Shown: one piece after another, positions 8,728 through 18,647 of the stretch | Numbering within the stretch: position 1 is the first letter of the stretch | Layout: each line of letters begins with the position of its first letter | Assembly: GCA_963773035.1 (NCBI GenBank) | Contig: CAVYZX010000005.1 | Span: forward strand, 124,001 to 188,000 | DNA length: 64,000 nt | Reading direction: 5' to 3' | Source: CAVRXZ01 sp963773035 | Lineage (GTDB): Bacteria; Acidobacteriota; Vicinamibacteria; Vicinamibacterales; CAVVIG01 | Made by a program: the position numbers and the translations under genes | Notes under the pieces: generated by a model | The model's database searches: none | Seen by the model: only the letters and a program-made list of their open reading frames with translations | What the model was told of the DNA's origin: nothing

Positions 8728-10202
8728 AGTTTTCGGCAGAACAACCAGGCAGAATTGCGGTCTTCCTCGGCCACGAGACTGGGCAGCACCGCGGCGAAAT
8801 AGGCCGCAGACGCAACGAAAACGACGAGACGCACTGCGTCACTCGGCGCCAACCAGAGGAGAACGAAACTCGCCAGCCCGACTCCGATTCGACCGTGGCC
8901 TTTGAGCAAACGTTGAGCGTCGGGCAATAGCTGCCACGAGGCCAGATACATCAGGACCGTTTCGGCCAGAATTCGTCCGACCCACACAACCGCGGCTCCA
9001 GCCAGGTCGAACCGGGTACTGGCGTACCAGAGCAACGCCACATAGACCGGGATCTCGTAGCAGACGAGCTTGGCGGTAAGATCCGCACGCCCCGAAGCCT
9101 GAAGGAAGCTGACGGGTGTCACCGCCAGGCTGTTGACGAGCACGCCGAGGCAGAACAATTGCGCGACGACCGAACTCTTGGCGGCGAATGCTTCGCCCAT
9201 CCATAGCGACATCCATTGCGGGGCGAATGCCGCGCCTGCGAACGTGACCGGGAACAGGGCCAGGTACGAATAGACACTCATCTTTTCAAACAACCCGGTG
9301 ACGCGTTCGCTTCTGAGCGCCGACGCGGCACTGAACGCGGGAAAGATGACGGCACTTATGGTCATCGGGACAACGGTCAGCTTGGAGATGACCTCTTGAG
9401 GCGCGGCATAGTGCGTCAGTGCGGCAACCGGAACGACGATCCCCAGCACGAGGCGGTCGGCGTAGGCCACGAACGACCCGGCGACGTTAGCGAGCGTAAT
9501 CCACGATCCAGTCCGTAGAAGCACTGCCGCATCATCTCTTCTCAGCCAGGAACGTGTGGCATGAGGTGGTACCAGACGCCAGCACAGCGCCAAGTAGGTG
9601 ACGCAGGCGCCAATCCTCGCAAGGCTCAGCACTGCAACCGCAGCGACCAGGGAATGCGAAAACGGTAGAACAATGACAGGCCCCAAGTACGTGACGACGC
9701 CGAGTGGCGTTCGGACGAGGTTGACGTACCCGAAGCGTTGATGCGCTTCGAGGAAACCCCGCGCGGCCGTGGACGCCATCATGAACGGAAGACCGATGGC
9801 GAGTAACTGAAGTGCGACCACGGCTTCCCTGTGCAAGGGCAGCGACACGGTGATCGAGTGTGAAACCAACCAGGGGGCTGCAATCCAAAGGCTGGCTGCC
9901 GCGACGAACCCGACACCGAACAGCATCCCGCAGCCGGCGACCAGCAAGCCGAAGAGTGCGTCAGACCGTTCGACCGTCAGCCTGGCGGCAGCGACCTGCG
10001 TGAGAGCCCGGCCGAGTCCAAGGTCCAATAGACTGAACGACCCAAGTACGACCCAAGCAAGATTCAACAAGCCAAGCCGTTCGATGCCAAGGGCTTTTGC
10101 CAGTACCGGCATGCTGACGACGGCAGCCAGGAACGGCATGATCTGACCCGCAAAGTTCACGATGACATTGCGGACCAGAGTTCGTGATTGCACCACGGAC
10201 AA
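8697..10202 (-). CDS. Wzx-type polysaccharide flippase (MATE/MOP superfamily)
   Basis: A 501-residue membrane protein with about twelve to fourteen hydrophobic segments. The N-terminal NVIVNFAGQIMPFLAAV and ALGIERLGLLNLAW, with an early DLGLGRALTQ, match the polysaccharide biosynthesis/oligosaccharide flippase family. It moves undecaprenyl-linked repeat units across the inner membrane before polymerisation. It is the first gene of a leftward trio with the GT2 and methyltransferase downstream. Its ATG at 10202 overlaps the proposed start of the divergent methyltransferase, leaving no room for promoters between the genes as drawn. Confidence 0.88.
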   Translation of the reverse strand: MSVVQSRTLVRNVIVNFAGQIMPFLAAVVSMPVLAKALGIERLGLLNLAWVVLGSFSLLDLGLGRALTQVAAARLTVERSDALFGLLVAGCGMLFGVGFVAAASLWIAAPWLVSHSITVSLPLHREAVVALQLLAIGLPFMMASTAARGFLEAHQRFGYVNLVRTPLGVVTYLGPVIVLPFSHSLVAAVAVLSLARIGACVTYLALCWRLVPPHATRSWLRRDDAAVLLRTGSWITLANVAGSFVAYADRLVLGIVVPVAALTHYAAPQEVISKLTVVPMTISAVIFPAFSAASALRSERVTGLFEKMSVYSYLALFPVTFAGAAFAPQWMSLWMGEAFAAKSSVVAQLFCLGVLVNSLAVTPVSFLQASGRADLTAKLVCYEIPVYVALLWYASTRFDLAGAAVVWVGRILAETVLMYLASWQLLPDAQRLLKGHGRIGVGLASFVLLWLAPSDAVRLVVFVASAAYFAAVLPSLVAEEDRNSAWLFCRKLWTRISASAG

Positions 10203-11071
10203 TATATTATCGAGTCTTGTCCGAGATCACCGCGTCGGAAAGGTCCTGGAATTCTGCGACCACCTTGTACCTTGCGAGAGCACTTCAGCGAATCGCCCAG
10301 GGACAACGTTTGAGTGTGCTCGACATGGGATGCGGCGAAGGACGCACCATCCGGTTTCTCGAAAGCTACGGCCACGCGCTGCACGGCGTGGACCTGCCGG
10401 ACAACGCCGAGAACCTGCACAAAAATCTGGGCCCTCTGTTCGGCGACGACTTCTCCGCACGCATCCGGGTCGTGGAGGACGAACGCAAGATTCCGTTCGA
10501 CACGGCCCAGTTCGACTTCGTGTACGCCAATCAGGTCTTCGAGCACGTGCGTTTTCTCGATCAGCTGTTGGCTGAATGCACACGGGTGCTGAAGCCGGAT
10601 GGCGTGCTGATCACCCTGTTCCCGCTTGCTACGTATCCGCTCGAAGGCCATGTGTTGCTCCCGTTCGTCCATTGGCTTCCGCCCGGCCGTGTCCGCCGTT
10701 CGTACCTTCGGGCGTGCTTGAGCTTGGGCCTCGGCCGAAAGCTCCCTGGATATTCGACGGCCGACGCCGCACGCGAGTGGGACGAGCGCCTCCGCCTGTA
10801 CACCTTTTACAGGTTCATGAACGAGATCGAGAGCTTGTTCGCGTACTACTTCGAGGAGTGGTATCTTGAGACCGATCACTACGTGCGCGCCAAGATCGAC
10901 CTGCTTCATGCGAGTGGATCGGCCGGCAAGCGCACGCTGGGATGGATCCTGAGCACGCTCCAAAGCAAACTGTTCACGGGCTTCGTGACCTACGGCTTCA
11001 ATGCCGTGTTCTGTGCGCGTCGGCCGCGGCCTGAGCACGCCCGCTGCAAAGTGACTCCTTGGCGGCACTGA
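10184..11071 (+). CDS. Class I SAM-dependent methyltransferase
   Basis: A 295-residue enzyme. Motif I is VLDMGCGEGRTIR, followed by GVDLPDNAEN, then FVYANQVFEHVRF and LKPDGVLITLFP. The carboxy half is large (about 130 residues) with aromatic-rich helices, as in many glycan methyltransferases. GTG at 10184 is the longest start but overlaps the 5' end of the divergent flippase gene by 19 bases; TTG at 10217 is an alternative that would remove most of that conflict. Probably modifies a sugar of the surface polysaccharide. Confidence 0.8.
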   Translation: MIAPRTIYYRVLSEITASERSWNSATTLYLARALQRIAQGQRLSVLDMGCGEGRTIRFLESYGHALHGVDLPDNAENLHKNLGPLFGDDFSARIRVVEDERKIPFDTAQFDFVYANQVFEHVRFLDQLLAECTRVLKPDGVLITLFPLATYPLEGHVLLPFVHWLPPGRVRRSYLRACLSLGLGRKLPGYSTADAAREWDERLRLYTFYRFMNEIESLFAYYFEEWYLETDHYVRAKIDLLHASGSAGKRTLGWILSTLQSKLFTGFVTYGFNAVFCARRPRPEHARCKVTPWRH

Positions 11072-11105
11072 AATCGCCGGAGCCCACAGTCAAATAGAGA
11101 TTTCG

Positions 11106-12986
11106 ATGTGTGGAATAGCCGGGCAGGTGTTGTTCGGTCGCACCTCATCGCCAGAGCGAAAGGCCGCACTCTGCGCCCAGGCGATGGCCGACCGCATCGC
11201 CCACCGTGGGCCCGACGATTCCGGCCTCTGGCAGTCCGCCGACGGGTCGATCGCGCTTGCACATCGCAGGCTGTCGATCATCGACTTGTCGCCGCTCGGC
11301 CGGAATCCCATGTCATGGGACGGCGGACGGTTGTGGATCACGTTCAACGGCGAGATCTACAACTTTCTGGAGCTCCGCCGGGAACTGGAAGCCGCTGGCC
11401 ACCGCTTTCGATCTCAGACGGACACCGAAGTCGTTCTGGCTGCGTACGACCAGTGGGGTACTGACTCGATCAGGCGTCTGGTCGGGATGTTCGCTTTCGC
11501 TTTGTGGGACGCGACACGCCAACGACTCTGGCTGGTCCGCGATCGGCTTGGCAAGAAGCCTCTGTATTACTCACACTCCGATGGGCGGTTGCGGTTTGCG
11601 TCCGAGCTGAAAAGCCTTCTGGTCGACGACACGTTTCGGCGAGACATCGACATCGATGCGATCGGCTTGTATCTGCGCTATGGTTACGTGCCGTCCCCGT
11701 TCACCGTCTTCAAAGACGCACGCAAGCTCCCGCCCGCCCATTATCTGCTGTGTGAGAGCGACGAGATCTCCATCACTCGTTACTGGGACCCCGCTCCGTT
11801 TGCGGAGGCGCGCTCGTCCCTGACCGATCACGAAGCCGAGGTCGCGCTCGAAGAGCGATTGGCGGTCGCCGTGAAGCAGCGGTTGATCTCCGATGTGCCT
11901 CTCGGGGCGTTCCTGTCGGGGGGCATCGACTCATCGCTGATCGTCGCGCTGATGAACGAGCATGGTGCGCGACCAGTTCGAACGTTCTCGATCCGGTTCG
12001 AGAACCCGGAATACGACGAAGCTGACCACGCGGCGGCCGTGGCGCGGCATCTTGGCACGGATCACTACGAGCAAACGTGCGGCGACAAGGACATGCTCGC
12101 CACCGTCGATCGGCTACCAGAGATGTTCGACGAGCCGTTCGCCGACTCCTCGGCCATTCCGACATTCCTGGTGTCGAAAATCGCGCGCGAACGGGTCACA
12201 GTAGCACTGTCGGGCGATGGCGGCGACGAGCTGTTTCTGGGCTATCCGCGTCATGCCTTCTCGGCGAGTGCCACGTGGGCGCTCTCGTTGCCGGGTTCCG
12301 TGCGAAGGGCGGCAGCCATCGGCGCCGCCAGAATGCCAACACGCCGGCTCCGGCGCATAGCCGATGTGCTGAGGAGCGACGAGACGGATCAGTACGCGCG
12401 CTTCATCACGTGGTGGAGTCCGGACGAGCTCGTCGCCCTGACGGGTCATCCGCCGACCGATGCCCCTTTCTACGCCGACGCGCTCGCCAGGACCCAGAAC
12501 GTGCCCGCTGACGTCCGGCCAGGTCTTCTCGACCTCGTCTCGTATTTGCCGGACGACATCCTCACCAAAGTGGACCGGGCGTCGATGGCCGTCGGGCTCG
12601 AAGTACGTGCGCCGCTGCTCGATCATCGAGTCGTTGAGCTTGCCTTGAGTCTGCCGCTGTCGCTCAAGAGACGTGGCCGGACGACGAAGTGGGTACTGCG
12701 GGAGCTTCTGTATCGACGCGTGCCGCGCCAACTCGTCGATCGTCCCAAGATGGGCTTTGGTGTTCCACTCGGCGACTGGTTCCAGGGCCCGCTTCGGGAG
12801 CCTATGAACGACTATTGTTCGGGGACCGACCTCGAGGATCTCGGGATTGCGGCGCCGACGATTCGCAAACTTTGGACCGATTTTCAGGCTGGACGCACCC
12901 ATCGATTCGATCGCCTGTGGCAGATATACGCGCTCGTCGCCTGGTCCCGGCGGTTGCGGCATCAGCCGGCCGCTGCGACCCGTTAG
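11106..12986 (+). CDS. asnB: Asparagine synthase (glutamine-hydrolysing)-type amidotransferase
   Basis: A 626-residue class II amidotransferase. It begins MCGIAGQV, where Cys2 is the N-terminal nucleophile of the glutaminase domain (residues 1 to about 215), and continues with the RGPDDSG and FNGEIYNF motifs. The synthetase domain carries the pyrophosphate loop FLSGGIDSSL and LSGDGGDELFLGYPR. In free metabolism AsnB converts aspartate to asparagine with glutamine and ATP. Inside polysaccharide clusters such proteins often amidate uronic acids or act in an unknown transfer. The next gene starts 13 bases after its stop, so it belongs to the glycan operon. Which role applies is inference. Confidence 0.9.
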   Translation: MCGIAGQVLFGRTSSPERKAALCAQAMADRIAHRGPDDSGLWQSADGSIALAHRRLSIIDLSPLGRNPMSWDGGRLWITFNGEIYNFLELRRELEAAGHRFRSQTDTEVVLAAYDQWGTDSIRRLVGMFAFALWDATRQRLWLVRDRLGKKPLYYSHSDGRLRFASELKSLLVDDTFRRDIDIDAIGLYLRYGYVPSPFTVFKDARKLPPAHYLLCESDEISITRYWDPAPFAEARSSLTDHEAEVALEERLAVAVKQRLISDVPLGAFLSGGIDSSLIVALMNEHGARPVRTFSIRFENPEYDEADHAAAVARHLGTDHYEQTCGDKDMLATVDRLPEMFDEPFADSSAIPTFLVSKIARERVTVALSGDGGDELFLGYPRHAFSASATWALSLPGSVRRAAAIGAARMPTRRLRRIADVLRSDETDQYARFITWWSPDELVALTGHPPTDAPFYADALARTQNVPADVRPGLLDLVSYLPDDILTKVDRASMAVGLEVRAPLLDHRVVELALSLPLSLKRRGRTTKWVLRELLYRRVPRQLVDRPKMGFGVPLGDWFQGPLREPMNDYCSGTDLEDLGIAAPTIRKLWTDFQAGRTHRFDRLWQIYALVAWSRRLRHQPAAATR

Positions 12987-12999
12987 CAGCCGGAGTCCC

Positions 13000-14283
13000 A
13001 TGAGCGACGGTTCGAGTGTGTCGTCGGAACGCCGTCCGAAAGTGATGCGCGCGATCGCGCGCCTCAACGTCGGCGGTCCGGCCCGCCACGCGGTGATCCT
13101 CGAGCACGGACTGCGTCGGCGCGGGTTCGAAACGCTGCTCGTCCACGGCAGTCCGACGACCGATGAAGGCAGTCTCGAGGACCTGATCGACGAGCGCGCG
13201 GTTCGCGCCATCCGCTTGCCGGGATTGGGAAGGCGGGTCAAGCCTTGGAGCGATCTCGTCGCGTTCTGGCATCTGCTGCGCCTCATTTTTCAAGAGCGGC
13301 CCGACATTCTGCACACGCATACCGCGAAGGCGGGCACGCTCGGGCGCCTGGCTGGTATCGCTTACAACCTGACACGGGGACGGGCGCGCCAGTGTCTGCT
13401 GGTGCATACCTTCCACGGTCATGTGTTGAGCGGATATTTCGGCAGGCTCGGAACGCAGGCGACCCGGCAAGCCGAGCGGCTGCTCGCCCGATGGAGCGAC
13501 CGCATCATCACGATCTCGGATCGTCAACGGGACGAGATCGGCCGGACGTTTCGTATTGCCAGCCTGGACAAGATCTCTGTGATTCCTCTCGGACTCGAGC
13601 TGGACGATTTGCTGGCGGCCAGCTCGCCGGATCGATCGCTCAGAGAGGCCCTCGGCTGGACCTCGAATGAGTTCGTCGTCGGCTACGTCGGACGACTCGT
13701 CGCGATCAAGGACGTGCCGACCTTGTTGACCGGATTCACACACCTGCTCGAACGATGTCCCCGCGCCCGGCTGGTCATCGTTGGAGACGGCGTGCTTCGA
13801 CAGTCATTGGAGAGGACTGCGAGGGATCTTCGGATCGAATCCAGTGTTCACTTTGCCGGTTGGCAGCGCGATTTGCGGAGCGTGTACGGGGCCATGGACG
13901 TGGTGGCTCTAACTTCCCGAAATGAAGGGACGCCCGTCGCCCTGATTGAGGCCTTGGCTGCCGGCATTCCGGTCGTAGCCACGGCCGTGGGAGGAGTGCC
14001 CGACGTCGTCAGGGACAACCAGACCGGGCTGCTGGTATCTCCCGGTGAGCCGATGTCCCTTGCCAACGCACTGTATCGGGTGGCGTCAGATGACGAGCTA
14101 CGCCGCAGGCTCGGCACCAACGGGCGGGAAGACATGGCCCGGCGGTTCCGCAGTGAGCGATTGGTCGCCGACATCGCCGCCGAGTATTCGGAGCTGTTGA
14201 ACGAGCGCAGCTCTCGGAGGGTTCGAGCTGCTCCCGGTCTAGTCGGCAACCACAGAGGTCAGAGCGCTCACAAAGAGTCTTGA
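13000..14283 (+). CDS. GT4-family glycosyltransferase
   Basis: A 427-residue GT-B enzyme. The N-terminal acceptor domain has VMRAIARLNVGGPARHAVIL and HTHTAKAGTLGRLAG; the donor domain contains VVGYVGRLVAIKDVPTLL, VIVGDGVLR, VHFAGWQRDL and the EX7E region SRNEGTPVALIEALAAGIP, with both glutamates present. The ATG at 13000 is 13 bases after asnB; the longer open frame upstream only shadows asnB. It probably transfers a hexose or N-acetylhexosamine to lipid-linked glycan. It is the last rightward gene of this half of the cluster and converges on the FG-GAP gene. Confidence 0.9.
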   Translation: MSDGSSVSSERRPKVMRAIARLNVGGPARHAVILEHGLRRRGFETLLVHGSPTTDEGSLEDLIDERAVRAIRLPGLGRRVKPWSDLVAFWHLLRLIFQERPDILHTHTAKAGTLGRLAGIAYNLTRGRARQCLLVHTFHGHVLSGYFGRLGTQATRQAERLLARWSDRIITISDRQRDEIGRTFRIASLDKISVIPLGLELDDLLAASSPDRSLREALGWTSNEFVVGYVGRLVAIKDVPTLLTGFTHLLERCPRARLVIVGDGVLRQSLERTARDLRIESSVHFAGWQRDLRSVYGAMDVVALTSRNEGTPVALIEALAAGIPVVATAVGGVPDVVRDNQTGLLVSPGEPMSLANALYRVASDDELRRRLGTNGREDMARRFRSERLVADIAAEYSELLNERSSRRVRAAPGLVGNHRGQSAHKES

Positions 14284-14298
14284 TTCTGCAACACAGTC

Positions 14299-15578
14299 CT
14301 AGAAGTTCAGGAGTGCCGCGCCCAGCGGAATATCCCGACTCGCACTGATTCCCCACCAGAGCCAGTCATACTGGTCACGGTCGTAGCGCGACCCGGATTT
14401 GAGCAACCACCAGGTACCGTTGTATGGCCGATACACAACCAGGTCGGCGATTCGATCGCCATCGAAGTCGCCGATCACGGGGACGTCACTGAATCGGCTG
14501 GCGCCCCACTGGACCGAGTAATGCCTCGTGTAGCCTGAGCTCGAGGTCAGGATCCACCAATCGCCCGTGTCGGGTCGCCACATTGTTGCGTCTGCTTTGC
14601 CGTCGCCGTCGTAGTCGCCAGGGACTGGCACGTCAGTGATACAGCCCCCACGCAATCGTGAACGATTGAGTCCAACCTGAACTCGAGGTCAAGACCCACC
14701 ACTCGCCTGTGCCCGGTCGCCACACTGCCACGTCAGTCTTGCCGTCTCCGTCGTAGTCGGCAGGCACTGGCACGTCATTGAGTGAAACCTGGCCCCATGG
14801 AATCGTGAGCCATTGCTTTGAGCTCGAGGTCAGAATCCACCACTCCCCGGTGCCGGGCCGGTACACCGCCATGTCGGCCTTTCGGTCGCCATCGTAGTCG
14901 CCAACCACGGGCACATCTCCGAGAGAACCCACACCCCATTCCTGCGTCGAATATTTCGTGGAATCTGCTACTGGAGGTCAGGACCCACCAGACACCAGTC
15001 TCAGGCCGCCAGACCGCAATATCCGACCGGCCGTCGCCGTCGTAATCGCCGGCGACGGGGATGTCGGTGCTGGTTCCCCATTGATACGCCATCCCGGCAC
15101 CGAAGTTGGCGCTTGATTTGAGGATGTACCACACGCCGTCCTCCGGGCGGTAGATCGTCACGTCTGCACGGCCGTCGCCGTCGAAGTCACCGCTGTTGAT
15201 CCGGTACTGGTGATTTGGCTGCACTGACGGATTGGGCGATGGATTGGGTGCCGGCTTTGGCGCGGCGATGGCTGGAGGCATGCCGGAGACTTCCTTCGAC
15301 GCGGGACTCATTGTTCCGCCGGAGCTGTAGGAGCGGACCGTGAAGTAGTAGCGCTTGTCGCTCTCCAGGCCGGTGACCACATACGACGTCTTGGTGCCTA
15401 CGTCGGCGTTGCCGCTGTACACACCAGGCTCCGTGCCCCAATACAACATGTAGCCCGCGATCACGGGAGCGGTGTTCGCGTCCCACGCCAGGGTTACGTC
15501 CGCGGCTCGAGCCGGAACGGCCGCTGTCACAAAGAGGGCAGTCCCTGCCCATACCTTGATGGATTTGAGTTGAAACAT
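14299..15578 (-). CDS. Secreted FnIII + FG-GAP/VCBS repeat protein, interrupted by two frameshifts
   Basis: Reconstructed across three frames. After a signal peptide ending PARAAD, residues about 25-115 form a fibronectin type III domain, then a proline-rich linker, then six FG-GAP-like units, each with a calcium-loop DxDGDxxxD, an xRPxxGxWWxL core and a conserved SSS. The unit spacing shows where frame is lost: one extra base at 14962/14963, and one extra base in the five-C run 14645-14649; removing each restores the repeat exactly. It would form a calcium-bound beta-propeller outside the cell. Either a recent pseudogene or two sequencing errors. Its ATG at 15578 faces the protease gene divergently. 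Confidence 0.75.
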
Positions 15579-16019
15579 TTGCGCTGCGGACGAGCAACGT
15601 CCGTACCGCAACGATCCACTGAATCACGACGTCAGAATCGCAGGCCTTTGCTTGACTTGGCATTCGCAGCTGCTGGCACAAGAATCGGACGCTCCAGATT
15701 GGATACGAATCCTGTTGGGCAGGTTACGATTCAGGCACGCACGATGATCGCGCGGTCGTGAAAAGAATCCAGAAACGCATGGAAGGATACGAGCGATTCG
15801 TCGGGTCAGGGCGGCGACAGCTTCGAAAACACAACCACCGCCGTTGCACACGCTTTCACTCTTTCGGTCGCGCCACCGCCATCGGCGAGCTGGCGCCGGG
15901 AATTTGCGTGCACGATGAGGCCGCCGGCGATCATATAAATATAATGGTGTACTTCTTGGGCTGAGGAGCCTCTCGCAGACCCTCGGTCGTTTCCATCAAA
16001 CGTCTCGCCGATCAACGAC
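15579..16019. other. 441-base divergent intergenic region
   Basis: Lies between the FG-GAP gene and the protease gene, which diverge from it. It probably carries promoters for both. Other than the minus-10-like element at 15940-15945 I see no gene, RNA or repeat. The region is less GC-rich around 15925-15950 than its surroundings. Confidence 0.4.
15940..15945 (+). promoter_or_regulatory. Possible minus-10 element for the S8 protease gene
   Basis: A perfect TATAAT sits in an AT-rich patch 75 bases upstream of the protease ATG. No convincing minus-35 hexamer lies 16-18 bases upstream, so this is only a candidate. Confidence 0.3.
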
Positions 16020-18647
16020 ATGGTCATGCCACGTACGACTCGTTGGGTTCTGTTCGTTTTCGCTCTGACATTCAGCGTCAACGCCGCCGCGCAACAACTC
16101 CCGGACCTGCGAGCGCAGAAAGCGTCGCGGGTCACCGATCCTCGTCTCGACGACCAACTCAATCAGCTTGTCGATCGGGTGCAGACAATGCCCGCCGCAC
16201 AGGCGGCGCGGTCGACACCGCTGGCCATACGGGATGCCGTTCCGGTCAGCATTCGATTCGGCGATGCAGCCGATGCCATCGAGGCTTCTTTGAACCAGCT
16301 CGGAATCTCCGCTGCCAACAAGGCCAACGGCGTGATCGAAGCCTATGTTCCCGTCTCTCTGTTGACACAGGTGGCGGCGCTGAATCCCGTCACGAAAGTG
16401 AACGCGATCGTGCCGCCGCTGCCGAGGGCGACGAGCCAAGGCGTGAACGCGCACCTCGCGAATACGTGGCAGGCTGGCGGGCAAACCGGATCGGGCGTGA
16501 AGGTCGGCGTCATCGATGTTGGCTTCCAGGGCTTGCTGCCGCTTCTCGGCAGCGAACTTCCTGCATCAGTGACCGCCCGCTGCTACACCGGCATCGGCAC
16601 GTTTTCCTCCAGCGCGTCGGTCTGCGACTCGCAGAACGTTCACGGGACAGCCGTTGCGGAGACGATCATGGACATCGCGCCAGGAGCGCAGCTCTACATC
16701 GCGAACCCATTGTCGCCGCTCGATCTTCGAAACACCGTCCAGTGGATGACGTCGGAGGGCGTGAAAATCATCAATCACTCGGTCGCCTGGACGTGGGACG
16801 GCCCGGGGGACGGAACCTCGCCCTTCAGCGACGCACCGCTATTCAGCGTCGACTTGGCGGTCAGCGGCGGCGCGATGTGGACGAACGCCGCTGGGAACGA
16901 GGCTCAATCGACGTGGACCGGCGCATTTACTGATACCGACGGCGATGGCCTGTTGGAATTCGATTCGTTGCAGCAGTGCATAGCTGCCGACAGCTGCGAA
17001 ATCAACACGGTCTCTCTCGAGTTCGGCCGACTATTCATTGCGCAATTGCGCTGGGAAGACTCGTGGACAGCCGCCGCACGGGATTTGGACCTGTACCTGT
17101 TGCAGTTCGACACGGCGTCATCGGCTCTCACCGTTGTCGCAAGGAGTGAGAGCGCGCAAAGCGGTACCGCCGGGCACGTGCCATTCGAGCTCTTGAGCTA
17201 CACACCTAACGTCATCTGCGCGTGTTCCTACTATCTAGCGATCAATCTTTTCTCCGGCGCGTTGCCCGGCTGGGTTCAACTCCAGGCCTTCACATCCGAG
17301 ACGCTGCAGTTCCGGACGTCTGGCAGAAGCATCGCGAACCCGGCCGAGAGCGCCAACGCAGGCCTTCTCGCAGTGGGCGCCGCACCCTGGTACGGCACGA
17401 ACACAATCGAGCCCTTCAGCAGCCGGGGACCGACGACAGATGGCCGGACCAAACCAGATGTGATTGGAGCGGATCGAGGAAGCACCGTCTCCTACGGCGC
17501 TTTTGCGTCGACGGGTGGATTTGGTGGAACCAGTCAGGCGTCGCCGCACGTGGCAGGACTTGCAGCGCTCGTGCTCGGGGCGTTTCCCAACACGCCGCCG
17601 ACACAGCTGGCCGCTTACCTGCGAGCCACGGCATCGCCCCGCACTCCCTCGAACACGTGGGGCGCCGGGTTCGCGAACGTACCCGCATTTCCTTCAACCA
17701 TCAGCCTGTCGGCCTTCTTGTCGGATACACCGTTCACGGCTCCAGCCAGTCACCCGATCACCTGGCGAGCCTTTGCCATCGGCGGCAACGGCCCATTCGA
17801 ATATCAGTTCTGGGTTTACGACGGCACCAATTGGACGCTCGGGCAAGGCTACGCCCCGAGCAACACCTTCGCCTGGCAGCCGCCGACGCCAGGGACGTAC
17901 TTGCTTCAGGTGTGGGCGCGTCACATTGGATCGACCGCCAATTTCGAAGACTGGAGAAGCTCTGGATTTTTCACCGTCACCGGCCCGGCACCGGCTGCCG
18001 TGACGGCTCTCAACGCAAACGTCGCGTTTCCGGCGTCCTGGGGAACGCCCATCACCTGGACCGCGGCGGCAAGCAGTGGAGGTCCGCCGCTCGAATATCA
18101 GTTCTGGCGACTGCGTCAAGGAGTCGGCTGGACCCTGGTCCAGGATTACAGTCCGAAGAACACTTTCACGTGGACGCCTGGCCTGTTCGACGGCGGCACC
18201 TACAACTTGCAAGTCTGGGTGAGAAGTGCAGGGTCCTCATTCCTCTTCGAGGCCTGGCGCGCGTTCGACAACTTCGTCATCGTCGCGCCTCCGGCGGTGA
18301 CGGTGACGAGCTTTGCGGCTGATGTGTCGTTCCCGTCGCCTGTCTTCGTGCCGATCACGTGGACGGCCACGGCGACGGGCGGAGCTGGTCCGCTTCTTTA
18401 TCAGTTCTGGCGCTTGCGACAAGGCGTCGGATGGACGTTGGCCCAGGACTACAGCACCCTGAACACCTATTCGTGGACGCCTGTCGACGCCGATGCCGGC
18501 ACGTACCTGCTTCAGGTTTGGGTCAAATCTCCGCTCTCGCCGGCCGCATTCGACGCGTGGAGCGGCACTGGAAGCTTTGAGATCACCCCGTCCGGCCCCG
18601 TTCAGATCACGAGCCTGACTTCGAGTGTGGGGCTACGTTCACAATAA
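16020..18647 (+). CDS. Secreted S8-family (subtilisin-like) serine protease with three C-terminal repeats
   Basis: An 875-residue exported protein: signal peptide (residues 1-25, cleaving near NAAAQQ), a propeptide-like region, and a subtilase domain. The catalytic Asp is in VKVGVIDVGFQG (about residue 166), His in NVHGTAVAE (about 210), and Ser in GGTSQASPHVAGLAALV (about 505). From about residue 565, three repeats of about 95 residues follow, each with a PITWxA start, a YQFW core, and xTYxLQVWV. These look like Ig-like beta domains. The protein stops inside what looks like the start of a fourth repeat. It probably degrades or processes extracellular proteins. Confidence 0.87.
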   Translation: MVMPRTTRWVLFVFALTFSVNAAAQQLPDLRAQKASRVTDPRLDDQLNQLVDRVQTMPAAQAARSTPLAIRDAVPVSIRFGDAADAIEASLNQLGISAANKANGVIEAYVPVSLLTQVAALNPVTKVNAIVPPLPRATSQGVNAHLANTWQAGGQTGSGVKVGVIDVGFQGLLPLLGSELPASVTARCYTGIGTFSSSASVCDSQNVHGTAVAETIMDIAPGAQLYIANPLSPLDLRNTVQWMTSEGVKIINHSVAWTWDGPGDGTSPFSDAPLFSVDLAVSGGAMWTNAAGNEAQSTWTGAFTDTDGDGLLEFDSLQQCIAADSCEINTVSLEFGRLFIAQLRWEDSWTAAARDLDLYLLQFDTASSALTVVARSESAQSGTAGHVPFELLSYTPNVICACSYYLAINLFSGALPGWVQLQAFTSETLQFRTSGRSIANPAESANAGLLAVGAAPWYGTNTIEPFSSRGPTTDGRTKPDVIGADRGSTVSYGAFASTGGFGGTSQASPHVAGLAALVLGAFPNTPPTQLAAYLRATASPRTPSNTWGAGFANVPAFPSTISLSAFLSDTPFTAPASHPITWRAFAIGGNGPFEYQFWVYDGTNWTLGQGYAPSNTFAWQPPTPGTYLLQVWARHIGSTANFEDWRSSGFFTVTGPAPAAVTALNANVAFPASWGTPITWTAAASSGGPPLEYQFWRLRQGVGWTLVQDYSPKNTFTWTPGLFDGGTYNLQVWVRSAGSSFLFEAWRAFDNFVIVAPPAVTVTSFAADVSFPSPVFVPITWTATATGGAGPLLYQFWRLRQGVGWTLAQDYSTLNTYSWTPVDADAGTYLLQVWVKSPLSPAAFDAWSGTGSFEITPSGPVQITSLTSSVGLRSQ

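Noticed and set aside
14299..18647. PEP-CTERM/exosortase system, suggested by AsnB and secreted proteins near glycan genes
   Set aside because: None of the secreted proteins ends in a PEP motif plus membrane anchor and basic tail, and no exosortase is encoded.
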